Origin: Streptosporangium sp. NBC_01495
GTDB taxonomy: Bacteria; Actinomycetota; Actinomycetes; Streptosporangiales; Streptosporangiaceae
Reading direction: 5' to 3'
NCBI RefSeq assembly: GCF_036250735.1
Contig: NZ_CP109430.1
Span: 2,108,001-2,172,000, forward strand
Length of the DNA: 64,000 bases
Of this stretch, positions 53,714 to 63,198 are shown piece after piece (the first letter of the stretch is position 1; each line of letters opens with the position of its first letter). A program made the position numbers and the translations under genes. The notes below the pieces were generated by a model. It searched no databases. It saw nothing but the letters and a program-made list of their open reading frames with translations, and was not told where the DNA came from.

Positions 53714-55069
53714 ATGTCACTCCTCTCTCGGCCTCGGCGTACCGCCCTTGTGGCGGGCACCATGGGGCTGGCGCTGGTCGTCACCGCCTGTGGGTCCACC
53801 GAGCCCAAGCCATCGGCGGGCGGCGGCGCGAGCGCGGCTCCCGAATGCGCCGCCTTCAGCCAGTACGGCAAGCACGAGGGCAAGACCGTCAGCATCTACT
53901 CGCCGATCCGCGACACCGAGGCCGACCTCTTCGAGCAGGCGTGGAAGCCGTTCGCCGACTGCGTCGGGATGAAGATCACCTACGAGGGTACCGGCGAGTT
54001 CGAGGCCCAGATCCAGGTCCGCGCGGACGGCGGCAACCCTCCCGACATCGCCTTCTTCCCCCAGCCGGGTCTCCTGGAGCGCTTCGCCAAGGCCGGGAAG
54101 CTCAAGCCCGCCTCCGAGGAGGTCAAGAAACTCACCGCCGAGGGCTGGTCGGAGGACTGGGCCAAGTACTCCACCGTCGACGGCGTCTTCTACGGCGCCC
54201 CGCTGGGCGCCAGCGTGAAGTCCTTCGTCTGGTACTCGCCGAAGATGTTCACAGAGAAGGGCTGGGCCGTCCCCAAGACCTGGGACGAGCTCATGACGCT
54301 CACCAACACGATCGCCGGCACCGGCGTCAAGCCGTGGTGCGCGGGCATCGAGTCCGGTGACGCGACCGGCTGGCCGGCCACCGACTGGATCGAGGACCTC
54401 ATGCTCAGGGAGGCCGGTCCCGAGGGGTACGACGACTGGGTGAGCCACAAGACGCCGTTCAACGACCCCAAGGTCACCGCGGCGGTCGACAAGGTCGGCG
54501 CGATCCTCAAGAACGAGAAGTTCGTCAACGGCGGCTACGGCCCGGTCAAGTCGATCGCCAGCACCGCCTTCCAGGAGGGCGGCGTCCCGATCACCGAGGG
54601 CAAGTGCGCCCTGCACCGCCAGGCGTCCTTCTACGCCAACTTCTGGCCCGAGGGCACCAAGGTCGCCGAGGACGGCGACGTGTTCGCCTTCTACCTGCCG
54701 GGCAACGACCCGGCCAAGAAGCCGGTGCTCGGCGCGGGCGAGTTCGTGGCGGCCTTCACCGACCGTCCCGAGGTCCAGGCCGTCCAGGCCTATCTCGCCG
54801 GCGCGGAGTTCCCCACCACCCGCATGAAGCTGGCCACCTACGTCACCGCGCGCAAGGGCGTCGACCCGGCCAACGCCCAGAACCCGATCGACAAGCTCTC
54901 CATGGAGATGCTCCAGGACCCGAGCACGGTCTTCCGCTTCGACGGCTCGGACCTGATGCCGGCCGCGGTCGGCGCGGGCACGTTCTGGAAGGGCATGACC
55001 GACTGGATCAACGGCAAGGACACCAAGACGGTCCTCGACTACATCGAAGCGTCCTGGCCTAAGTCCTGA
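53714..55069 (+). CDS. Sugar ABC transporter substrate-binding lipoprotein 2
   Basis: The 451-aa protein has a signal peptide and lipobox VVTAC. The family-1 solute-binding domain includes KTVSIYSPIRDTEADLFEQA, NPPDIAFFPQPGLLERF and TEGKCALHRQASFYANFWPE. The overall pattern resembles AglE/alpha- or beta-glucoside binding proteins. It is not an obvious close paralogue of binding protein 1, so its sugar may differ. ATG 53714 follows GGAGGAAGG. A strong hairpin separates it from its permeases. Confidence 0.9.
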   Translation: MSLLSRPRRTALVAGTMGLALVVTACGSTEPKPSAGGGASAAPECAAFSQYGKHEGKTVSIYSPIRDTEADLFEQAWKPFADCVGMKITYEGTGEFEAQIQVRADGGNPPDIAFFPQPGLLERFAKAGKLKPASEEVKKLTAEGWSEDWAKYSTVDGVFYGAPLGASVKSFVWYSPKMFTEKGWAVPKTWDELMTLTNTIAGTGVKPWCAGIESGDATGWPATDWIEDLMLREAGPEGYDDWVSHKTPFNDPKVTAAVDKVGAILKNEKFVNGGYGPVKSIASTAFQEGGVPITEGKCALHRQASFYANFWPEGTKVAEDGDVFAFYLPGNDPAKKPVLGAGEFVAAFTDRPEVQAVQAYLAGAEFPTTRMKLATYVTARKGVDPANAQNPIDKLSMEMLQDPSTVFRFDGSDLMPAAVGAGTFWKGMTDWINGKDTKTVLDYIEASWPKS

Positions 55070-55082
55070 TATATACCGATAA

Positions 55083-55111
55083 GTCCGGTCCCGCGTGACG
55101 CGGGACCGGAC
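55083..55111 (+). terminator. Intercistronic hairpin between binding protein 2 and permease genes
   Basis: GTCCGGTCCCGCG and CGCGGGACCGGAC form a perfect 13-bp stem with a TGA loop, 13 bp after the stop codon and 39 bp before the permease start. It likely causes partial termination or 3'-end protection so that the binding protein exceeds the permeases. Confidence 0.75.
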
Positions 55112-55150
55112 CGTCGTCCGCCCGGCCCGATCCTTCCGGGAGATCCTCCG

Positions 55151-56125
55151 ATGGACTTCGACTTCGCCGCCGAACTGCCCAAACTCGTCCAGCTGCTGAT
55201 CGGCGTCGCCGCGTTCCTCGTGGTGGTCGCGGTGATCCTGCTGCTGGTCGACCGCGCTCCGATGCGGCGGCGCGCGTGGATCCACGCCACGATCCTGCTC
55301 CTGCCCGCCCTCCTGTTCCTCGCCATCGGCCTGGTCGTGCCGGCCGTGCGGACCACCCTGCTGTCGTTCCTGAGCGGCGACGGCAAGGAGTGGGTCGGCC
55401 TGGACAACTACGCCTGGATGTTCACCCAGCCGGAGGCGGTGACCGTACTCCGCAACACCCTCGTCTGGGTGCTGCTCGTCCCGATCCTGGTGACCTCGGT
55501 CGGGCTGGTCTACGCGGTCCTGGTCGACCGCACCCGCTTCGAGTCGCTCGCCAAGTCGCTCGTCTTCCTGCCGATGGCGATCTCCTTCGTCGGCGCGGGC
55601 ATCATCTGGCGCTTCGTCTACGCCTACCGCTCCGAGGAGCAGGACCAGATCGGCCTGCTCAACCAGATCACGGTCGCCTTCGGCGGCGAGCCGCAGCAGT
55701 GGCTCCAGGAGGCGCCGCTCAACACGCTGTTCCTGATCGTGGTGATGGTCTGGATCCAGGCGGGATTCGCCACCGTGGTGCTCTCCGCCGCCATCAAGGG
55801 GATCCCCGCCGAGATCGTCGAGGCCGCCCGGCTGGACGGGGCGAGCCCGCTGCAGATGTTCTTCCAGGTGACGCTGCCGTCCATCCGCTCGGCCGTGATC
55901 GTGGTGCTGGTCACCCAGTCGATCGGCACGCTCAAGCTGTTCGACATCGTCCGCACCATGACCGGCGGCCAGTTCGACACCAGCGTCATCGCCAACGAGA
56001 TGTACAACCAGGCGTTCCGGTACGGCGAGACGGGCAAGGGCGCGGCCCTCGCGGTCTTCCTGTTCGTCCTGGTGACCCCGATCGTGATCTACCAGATCCG
56101 CCAGCGCAGAGAGGCCGTCAGGTGA
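55151..56125 (+). CDS. Sugar ABC transporter permease 2a
   Basis: The 324-aa protein has seven or eight helices including an extra N-terminal one (LVQLLIGVAAFLVVVAVILL), and the EAA loop EAARLDGASPLQMFFQVTLP. This layout fits AglF/MalF-type permeases. ATG 55151 lies after GGGAGATCC. It forms the channel with permease 2b, 55 bp downstream. Confidence 0.92.
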   Translation: MDFDFAAELPKLVQLLIGVAAFLVVVAVILLLVDRAPMRRRAWIHATILLLPALLFLAIGLVVPAVRTTLLSFLSGDGKEWVGLDNYAWMFTQPEAVTVLRNTLVWVLLVPILVTSVGLVYAVLVDRTRFESLAKSLVFLPMAISFVGAGIIWRFVYAYRSEEQDQIGLLNQITVAFGGEPQQWLQEAPLNTLFLIVVMVWIQAGFATVVLSAAIKGIPAEIVEAARLDGASPLQMFFQVTLPSIRSAVIVVLVTQSIGTLKLFDIVRTMTGGQFDTSVIANEMYNQAFRYGETGKGAALAVFLFVLVTPIVIYQIRQRREAVR

Positions 56126-56180
56126 CCGGGCGAGCAGGCCTGCAGGGCGCCGCGAGCACGCGGCGGGTGAAGGAGTCCAC

Positions 56181-57131
56181 ATGGCCACGTTGACCCAGAC
56201 CGTGGTGCGGCCCGAGGCGACGACCGCGCCGCAGCGCGTACGGCGGAGGCTGAGCGGCCGGGTCGCCAGTGCCGTCGCGATCGTCATCGCCGTCCTGTGG
56301 ACCACCCCGACCTTCGGTCTGCTGCTGTCCTCGCTGCGCCCGGAGGACCAGATCAAGTCCAGCGGCTGGTGGACGTTCTTCTCCAGCCCGCAGCTCACCC
56401 TGGAGAACTACCAGGAGGTCCTGTTCGGCACCTCCTCGTCCTCCGGCCAGATGATGAGCTTCCTGATCAACTCGATCGTCATCACGATCCCGTCGGTGCT
56501 CTTCCCGCTCGCCCTGGCCACCTTCGCCGCGTACGCGCTGGCCTGGCTGCCGTTCCGCGGGCGTGAGTGGATCTACATCGGCATCTTCGCGCTGCAGATC
56601 GTGCCGCTGCAGATGGCGCTCGTCCCGCTGCTGTCGTTCTTCTCCGAGGGCGTGTCCGTCTTCGGCCTCCAGCTGATGCCCGCCTGGGACCTGGAGGGCC
56701 CGGCCCGGTTCGTCCAGGTCTGGTTCGCGCACACCTGCTTCGCGCTGCCGCTGGGCGTCTTCCTGCTGCACAACTTCATGTCCGAGCTTCCCGGCGAGCT
56801 GATGGAGGCGGCCAGGGTCGACGGGGCCAGCCACGGGAAGGTCCTGCGCACGATCGTCCTGCCGCTGGTCGGGCCCGCGCTCGCCACCTTCGCGATCTTC
56901 CAGTTCCTCTGGGTCTGGAACGACCTGCTGGTGGCCCTGATCTTCGCCGGAGGCACCCCGGAGAGCGCCCCGATGACGGTAAGGCTGGCGCAGATGGCCG
57001 GCACCAAGGGCAACGAGTGGCAGCGCCTGACCTCGGGAGCGTTCGTCTCGCTGGTCATCCCGCTGCTCGTGTTCCTGTCGATGCAGCGCTACTTCGTCCG
57101 CGGCCTGCTCGCCGGAAGCGTCAAGGGCTGA
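56181..57131 (+). CDS. Sugar ABC transporter permease 2b
   Basis: The 316-aa MalG/AglG-type permease has VASAVAIVIAVLWTTPTFGL, the EAA loop EAARVDGASHGKVLRTIVLP and FQFLWVWNDLLVALIFAGG. It ends system 2. As in system 1 no ATPase gene adjoins. Confidence 0.92.
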   Translation: MATLTQTVVRPEATTAPQRVRRRLSGRVASAVAIVIAVLWTTPTFGLLLSSLRPEDQIKSSGWWTFFSSPQLTLENYQEVLFGTSSSSGQMMSFLINSIVITIPSVLFPLALATFAAYALAWLPFRGREWIYIGIFALQIVPLQMALVPLLSFFSEGVSVFGLQLMPAWDLEGPARFVQVWFAHTCFALPLGVFLLHNFMSELPGELMEAARVDGASHGKVLRTIVLPLVGPALATFAIFQFLWVWNDLLVALIFAGGTPESAPMTVRLAQMAGTKGNEWQRLTSGAFVSLVIPLLVFLSMQRYFVRGLLAGSVKG

Positions 57132-57269
57132 CGCCCGCGCCCCGGCGGGCGCCCTTCACCAGCGCATCGACGAGGACTCCAAGGACCATGGCCGCCCGTT
57201 CGCCCACCTCCGCTACAGGTGGAGCGGCCGGGCCAAGGCCGGTGCCGACCTCCATGGCGGACGTTCCCG

Positions 57270-58196
57270 TCAGGTTCTCTCCGGCCGCCATGTCAGCCGG
57301 GTGATGCCAGGTGTGGCGGGAAGGGGGGCGCTCTCGCCCACCGGGCCGCCGAATTCGTAGACGACCCGGTGCATCCTCCACCGCCCGGTGTCCTTGTCGG
57401 TCTCCAGCATCTCCGAGTAAACGGGCAGCCGGGTCTCGGGGTCGATGTAACGGACGATGTCCATGGCGGACCTGACGCTGGGCAGCAAGCCGTATGGGTG
57501 GATGAGCGCGTCGAGTTCGACGTACTTGAACGCGTCCAGGTACATGCCCGCGCCAACCGGTCTCCCGGAGCCGAACCGCTGCGGCTTCACGCTGATCTCG
57601 AGGCGCATGTACGGCTTGCCGTTCCGCTTGACGACGCTCATCCCACGGCCGCTGATCAACCCCTGATAGCTGTCGAGTTGCCCGACGAAGACGTCGGCCT
57701 GCTCCTTGGTCAGCCCGCCGACGCCGAGACCGTCGTTGAGCCAAACCTGGGAGGGGAGGCTCGGGCACCGGGTGGAGGACTTCATCTCCCAGTCGCCCTC
57801 ACCGGTCCAGAACCATTCCTCCGACTTGCCGCGGCACCAGGTCGCCCACGCCGTCCAGGTCCTTCCACCTGCCACGGTCACCTGGGAATTCTCCAGGCGC
57901 ACGTCCTTGGTCCGGTAGTCGACCCCCGAGACCACGACGCTACGGCTGCCGCCGGGATAGAACTTCTTCTGCCAGTAGTACTCCTGCACCAGGTTGACCG
58001 ATGGTTGCAGCGCCTGCTGCCGCAGCGACTCCAGGTAGAGAGTGCGCGAGTCGGCGGGCTTCTGGGCCTCCTTCGGGGAGGGCGTGGCCACGGTGGTGCT
58101 CTCGGCCGCCTGTGGACGCTCGCCCCGACCGGTCGCCGCGCACCCGCACACCGCCGTCAGCAGAGCCACCGCCAGCCCCACTCGAAAAACCCGCAC
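57270..58196 (-). CDS. Putative lipoprotein of unknown function
   Basis: The 308-aa protein has an N-terminal signal (VFRVGLAVALLTAV) with Cys residues in CGCAATG that could serve as lipobox, then a Ser/Thr/Pro linker. The main domain has no motif I recognise; features are YYWQKKFYPGGSRSVVVSG, WATWCRGKSEEWFW and FKYVELDALIHPYGLLPSVR. It stands alone and convergent to the permease genes. It could be a substrate- or wall-associated lipoprotein, but the sequence gives no further clue. Confidence 0.7.
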   Translation of the reverse strand: MRVFRVGLAVALLTAVCGCAATGRGERPQAAESTTVATPSPKEAQKPADSRTLYLESLRQQALQPSVNLVQEYYWQKKFYPGGSRSVVVSGVDYRTKDVRLENSQVTVAGGRTWTAWATWCRGKSEEWFWTGEGDWEMKSSTRCPSLPSQVWLNDGLGVGGLTKEQADVFVGQLDSYQGLISGRGMSVVKRNGKPYMRLEISVKPQRFGSGRPVGAGMYLDAFKYVELDALIHPYGLLPSVRSAMDIVRYIDPETRLPVYSEMLETDKDTGRWRMHRVVYEFGGPVGESAPLPATPGITRLTWRPERT

Positions 58197-58392
58197 CGCG
58201 CACCTCTCCGGTCTCCCCCTGTCGAGCCAGAGACTCTACACGCAGACGCCCGACCCGCTACGGCGCTCCTTCTCCCGCACGCGTTCCTTCACCGCGCCGC
58301 GACCCTTGTGCCCGGCTCGCGTCCACCTCTCGGCGGGCGCCCCGGACCGGGGCGCCCGCCGGGCGTTCTCCCGGCACCTCGCGTGAGGCGCC

Positions 58393-59259
58393 TCAGGAGG
58401 CGGGCCGCTCGGAACCGGCCGACCGGGCGGTGGTGGCGGGGCGGTCGGGAGAGGCCGGCTGCGCGGGGACCTGGTGCTCGGCGGTGCCGGGCCGCACCGG
58501 CTCGGGTCGGTCCTCGGCGCCCGGAGGCGTGGGGCTGACGGGGCTCGCCGGGGCCGGGTCGTCCGCGGGCGCGGGCGCGGGAAGGTCCGCGGTGGCCGGT
58601 CGCGCGGTGTGGTCGGGGACGACCGGCTGCGGGGGCAGGTCGGAGGTGACCGGACGGCCGGAGATGTCGGGGGCGGTCGGCTGCGGGGGGACGGTGTGGC
58701 CCGGGGAGGTGGCTCCGGCGGCGGCCGGGTCGTACAGGCCCGCCGACGGGGGAACCTCGACCACCATGGTGTCGGCGGGGCCGGGGGCCGACTCCAGGAC
58801 GGCCCGCGCGTGGTCCATGTGCGAGGCCGCGACCAGCACGTCGTAGCGACCGGCGACGATCGCGCTGCGCGAGGCGAAGTCCCGCTTGCCGCCGGTGAAC
58901 ACGTGGTTGACGAACCCGAACGCGGCGCCCATCACGGCACCCCACAGGGCCGCCCAGAGCACGAGCACGAAGAACGACATCGTGGTCGAGGTGAACAGGC
59001 CGAGGAACATCCCCACCACGGCGCCGAAGGCCGCGCCGCTCCCGGCTCCGGTGAGCGCGGCCCGCCCGTTGGTCATCCTGCCGGTGACGGTCTCCTCGAG
59101 TTTCAGGTCGCTGCCGACGATCGCCACGTTCTCGACGGGAAATCCCGCGTCGGAGAGCCCGTCCACGGTTCGCTGCGCCGCGAGGTAGTTGTCGTAGCCT
59201 GCCAGGACCCTCCGGTCCACGACGACCTGCGTGTCCAGGCCGGTGGGCGTTCCATTCAT
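58393..59259 (-). CDS. General-stress-protein family membrane protein with Pro-rich tail
   Basis: The 288-aa protein has the general stress protein 17M-like N-terminus (LAGYDNYLAAQRTVDGLSDA then GFPVENVAIVGSDL), a Gly/Ala-rich double-helix membrane region (GAAFGAVVGMFLGLFTSTTM, VLVLWAALWGAVMGAAFGFV) and DFASRSAIVAGRYDVLVAAS. The final ~110 residues are a Pro/Ala/Thr/Asp-rich disordered tail with DLPAPAP-like repeats, longer than usual. ATG 59259 is the clear start. Its role is unknown. Confidence 0.8.
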   Translation of the reverse strand: MNGTPTGLDTQVVVDRRVLAGYDNYLAAQRTVDGLSDAGFPVENVAIVGSDLKLEETVTGRMTNGRAALTGAGSGAAFGAVVGMFLGLFTSTTMSFFVLVLWAALWGAVMGAAFGFVNHVFTGGKRDFASRSAIVAGRYDVLVAASHMDHARAVLESAPGPADTMVVEVPPSAGLYDPAAAGATSPGHTVPPQPTAPDISGRPVTSDLPPQPVVPDHTARPATADLPAPAPADDPAPASPVSPTPPGAEDRPEPVRPGTAEHQVPAQPASPDRPATTARSAGSERPAS

Positions 59260-59471
59260 GTCCGCTCGCCTTTCGGGGGTGGGAGATGGCTCGAGGAGCC
59301 GACTACCCCGTGGCGGTGGGAGGATGCGCGTGCCCGCCGGGATCTTACGGCGGGGGGCGACTCCCAAAAATTCGGACATCGCCAAGGGCTTGCCGCCGGG
59401 AGCCTCGCGAGACGACGCCGGCGGGAGCGGGCGCCACGCGTACGGCGGCGCCACGCTCCCTCGGGCGGGTG

Positions 59472-60998
<1,527 letters not shown>

Positions 60999-61045
60999 CT
61001 AAGATCCGGTTTGCGCGAATAAGTGGATGGCCATGAGGAGGCATT

Positions 61046-61513
61046 GTGATCGTGGTTGATCGGCCCGAGATGCTCGTCGTAGGCCATGCCGTACGGACGT
61101 CGAACGCCGACGAGATGGAGCCGGGCCGGGGGAGGCTCGGCGCGCTCTGGGCGCGGGCGGGATCCCCGGGTGCCTTCGCCCACGTGCCGGGACGGGTCGA
61201 CGAGAACATCTACGCGGTGCTCACCGACTATGAGAGTGACCATCACGGCGCCTACACCCAGGTCGTCGGGGTCGCCGTGCGCAGCGCGGCGGCGCTGCCC
61301 GAGGGGATGGTGGCGGTACGGGTGCCCGGGGTGCCGTCGTTGAAGATCGAGGCCCACGGGCCGATGCCGGGTGCCCTGCGGGAGGCGTGGCAGCGGCTGT
61401 GGAAGCACACCGAGTCGGGAGGCACCCCGGTTCGGGCCTTCACCACCGATCTGGAGGTGCACCACCCGGGGGGCGCCGACATCTACGCGGCGGTGTTCCC
61501 CTCGATGGGCTGA
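61046..61513 (+). CDS. GyrI/effector-binding-domain-like protein
   Basis: The 155-aa stand-alone protein has a fold pattern of the AraC effector-binding/GyrI group: VVGHAVRTSNADEM, VDENIYAVLTDYESDHHGAY, TQVVGVAVRSAAALPEGM, REAWQRLWKHTE and FTTDLEVHHPGGADIYAAV. Such proteins bind small hydrophobic or cationic molecules. GTG 61046 follows GAGGAGG. Its last 31 bp overlap the convergent membrane-protein gene. Confidence 0.72.
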   Translation: MIVVDRPEMLVVGHAVRTSNADEMEPGRGRLGALWARAGSPGAFAHVPGRVDENIYAVLTDYESDHHGAYTQVVGVAVRSAAALPEGMVAVRVPGVPSLKIEAHGPMPGALREAWQRLWKHTESGGTPVRAFTTDLEVHHPGGADIYAAVFPSMG

Positions 61514-62106
61514 CCGTCCGAGGCGAGGCCGGGAGCCTCGCCGCCCCGGTCGTGCCCGCCCCCGTCGCCCGGCTCGTCGTCCTCGTCGTCGTCCGGCGGC
61601 GGGTCGGACATCTGCCAGCCCGCCATGAGCGCCGGCAGGATGAGGTGCGTCGTGATCACGGCGCTCATGAGCATGACGATCGCCGCCGCCGGGACCTGGA
61701 CGACCTTGGCGTCCTCGCGCGAGGCGGCCAGGAGCACTACGCCGAGAGCGAAGAGGACCACCGTGGTCCCCCGGCGGGCGTCCGCCTCGATCTTCTGGCG
61801 CTCGCGGGACTGGCGTTCGTCGAGGTAGCGGTCGGCGAGGCCGACCACGCCCCGGGTGGCCGTGACGAGCGCCGACCAGACCACGACGTAGATCACCATT
61901 GCGGCCCCCATCAGGGCGAAGGTGGTCCACATGGCGACGTCGCTCGGCGCCAGGTACCAGCACACGATCGCGCTGATCCAGATCATCCCGGCGGATCCGG
62001 CGCCGGCGCCGACGAGGATCCGCCGGCGCCGGCGGGTGGCGTACCAGGAACGCGGCGGCCAGTCGCGGTGGTGGGTCTCCAGCCGCTCGGGAGTCAGCTC
62101 ACCCAT
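61483..62106 (-). CDS. Four-helix membrane protein coupled to HTH regulator
   Basis: The 207-aa protein has four hydrophobic segments (ILVGAGAGSAGMIWISAIVC, FALMGAAMVIYVVVWSALV, TTVVLFALGVVLLAA, VPAAAIVMLMSAVITTHLIL) and an acidic C-terminal tail (DPPPDDDEDDEPGD). Its ATG overlaps the HTH gene stop as TGATG. I do not recognise the family. A partnership in which the membrane protein controls or is controlled by the small HTH protein is inferred from coupling only. Confidence 0.7.
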   Translation of the reverse strand: MGELTPERLETHHRDWPPRSWYATRRRRRILVGAGAGSAGMIWISAIVCWYLAPSDVAMWTTFALMGAAMVIYVVVWSALVTATRGVVGLADRYLDERQSRERQKIEADARRGTTVVLFALGVVLLAASREDAKVVQVPAAAIVMLMSAVITTHLILPALMAGWQMSDPPPDDDEDDEPGDGGGHDRGGEAPGLASDGQPIEGNTAA

Positions 62107-62342
62107 CACTTCACCTCACTGCCCAGTCGTGGGAACGGCTTCAGGGAGAAGACGACCTCCAGCGGTACTTCAAAATACTCGGCGATGCGCAGGGCGAGAA
62201 ACAGGCTCGGGCTGTACTCGCCGCGTTCCAGATAGCCGATCGTCTGGTAGTGGACCCCCAGCGCGGACGCCAGGTCCTTGCGTGAGACGCCGCGCTCGGC
62301 TCTCAGCACCGGGATCCGGTTGTACACGGCTTCCGCAGACAT
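62106..62342 (-). CDS. Small helix-turn-helix (Xre-type) regulator
   Basis: The 78-aa protein is essentially one Cro/C1-type HTH: IPVLRAERGVSRKDLASALG, VHYQTIGYLERGEYSPSLFL, ALRIAEYFEVPLEVVFSL. These one-domain regulators often sit beside a membrane protein gene, as here. The ABC-2 permease gene lies 19 bp upstream on the same strand, so all four genes from the ABC ATPase onward may be one transcript. Confidence 0.88.
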   Translation of the reverse strand: MSAEAVYNRIPVLRAERGVSRKDLASALGVHYQTIGYLERGEYSPSLFLALRIAEYFEVPLEVVFSLKPFPRLGSEVK

Positions 62343-62361
62343 CCCAGCAGTCTCCCAGCAT

Positions 62362-63198
62362 TCACGACCCCTGCGCGGCGAGCTGCCGTTCGGCGAGCCG
62401 GGATCCGGACTCGCGCCGGGTGACCCGGCGGATCAGCTTCGGCGCCAGCAGCATCCCCACGACCGCCCACACCGCGAGCGCGGCGGCCACCCAGGGCAGG
62501 CGCCAGCTCCCGGCGATCTCGACGGCCAGCACGGAGTCGGGCATGAACGCCGCGCGCAGGCCGAGTCCGTGCCAGTAGAGCGGGAACGCCTGCGAGATCC
62601 ACTGGACGAACTCGGGCATGTACGTGACGGGGACCATGACCCCCGAGGTGATCATCAGGACCATCATCGGCAGCCCCAGCATCCCGGCCGCGGCCTTCGG
62701 GCCGGGAGTCAGGCAGCCGATCGCCGCCCCCAGCGGCACGACGGCGATCGTGCCCAGCACCGTCACCCAGATCAGGGTCGTCCAGTCGCGAGGGAGCGTG
62801 ACCCCGCCCAGGGCGACGCCCGTGCCCACGATCAGCACGCTCTGCACGACGATCTGGCACATGATGGTCACCCCTCGCCCGGTGAGGTAGGCGAGGATCC
62901 CGCCGGGGACGGTGCGCAGCCGCAGGAGCGTTCCCTCCTCGCGGTCGGCGGCGATCGCCATCGGAAGGGTCATCAGGCCGTTGGAGAAGACGGTGAAGGC
63001 CAGGAAACCGATCATCATGAACGTGCCCTGGGAGGCGTCCGTCCCCTTCACCGAGCCGTCGCCGATGAAGAGCATCAGCAGGGCGAAGGTCCCCACCGTG
63101 CCGATCACCGTGGTGAACAGCTCCTTGCGGTCCTTGATCAGGTGCAGGTGCTCGGCCCAGCCTCGTCGCAGGCCGATCCGGAGTGCTCTGACGTTCAT
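62362..63198 (-). CDS. ABC-2 type transporter permease
   Basis: The 278-aa integral membrane protein has six helices and the ABC-2 pattern: FTTVIGTVGTFALLMLFIGD, GFLAFTVFSNGLMTLPMAIA, DREEGTLLRLRTVPGG and MMVLMITSGVMVPVTYMPEF. It pairs with the upstream ATPase (ATGA overlap) as an exporter of a drug, lipid or polymer. The substrate cannot be told. Confidence 0.9.
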   Translation of the reverse strand: MNVRALRIGLRRGWAEHLHLIKDRKELFTTVIGTVGTFALLMLFIGDGSVKGTDASQGTFMMIGFLAFTVFSNGLMTLPMAIAADREEGTLLRLRTVPGGILAYLTGRGVTIMCQIVVQSVLIVGTGVALGGVTLPRDWTTLIWVTVLGTIAVVPLGAAIGCLTPGPKAAAGMLGLPMMVLMITSGVMVPVTYMPEFVQWISQAFPLYWHGLGLRAAFMPDSVLAVEIAGSWRLPWVAAALAVWAVVGMLLAPKLIRRVTRRESGSRLAERQLAAQGS

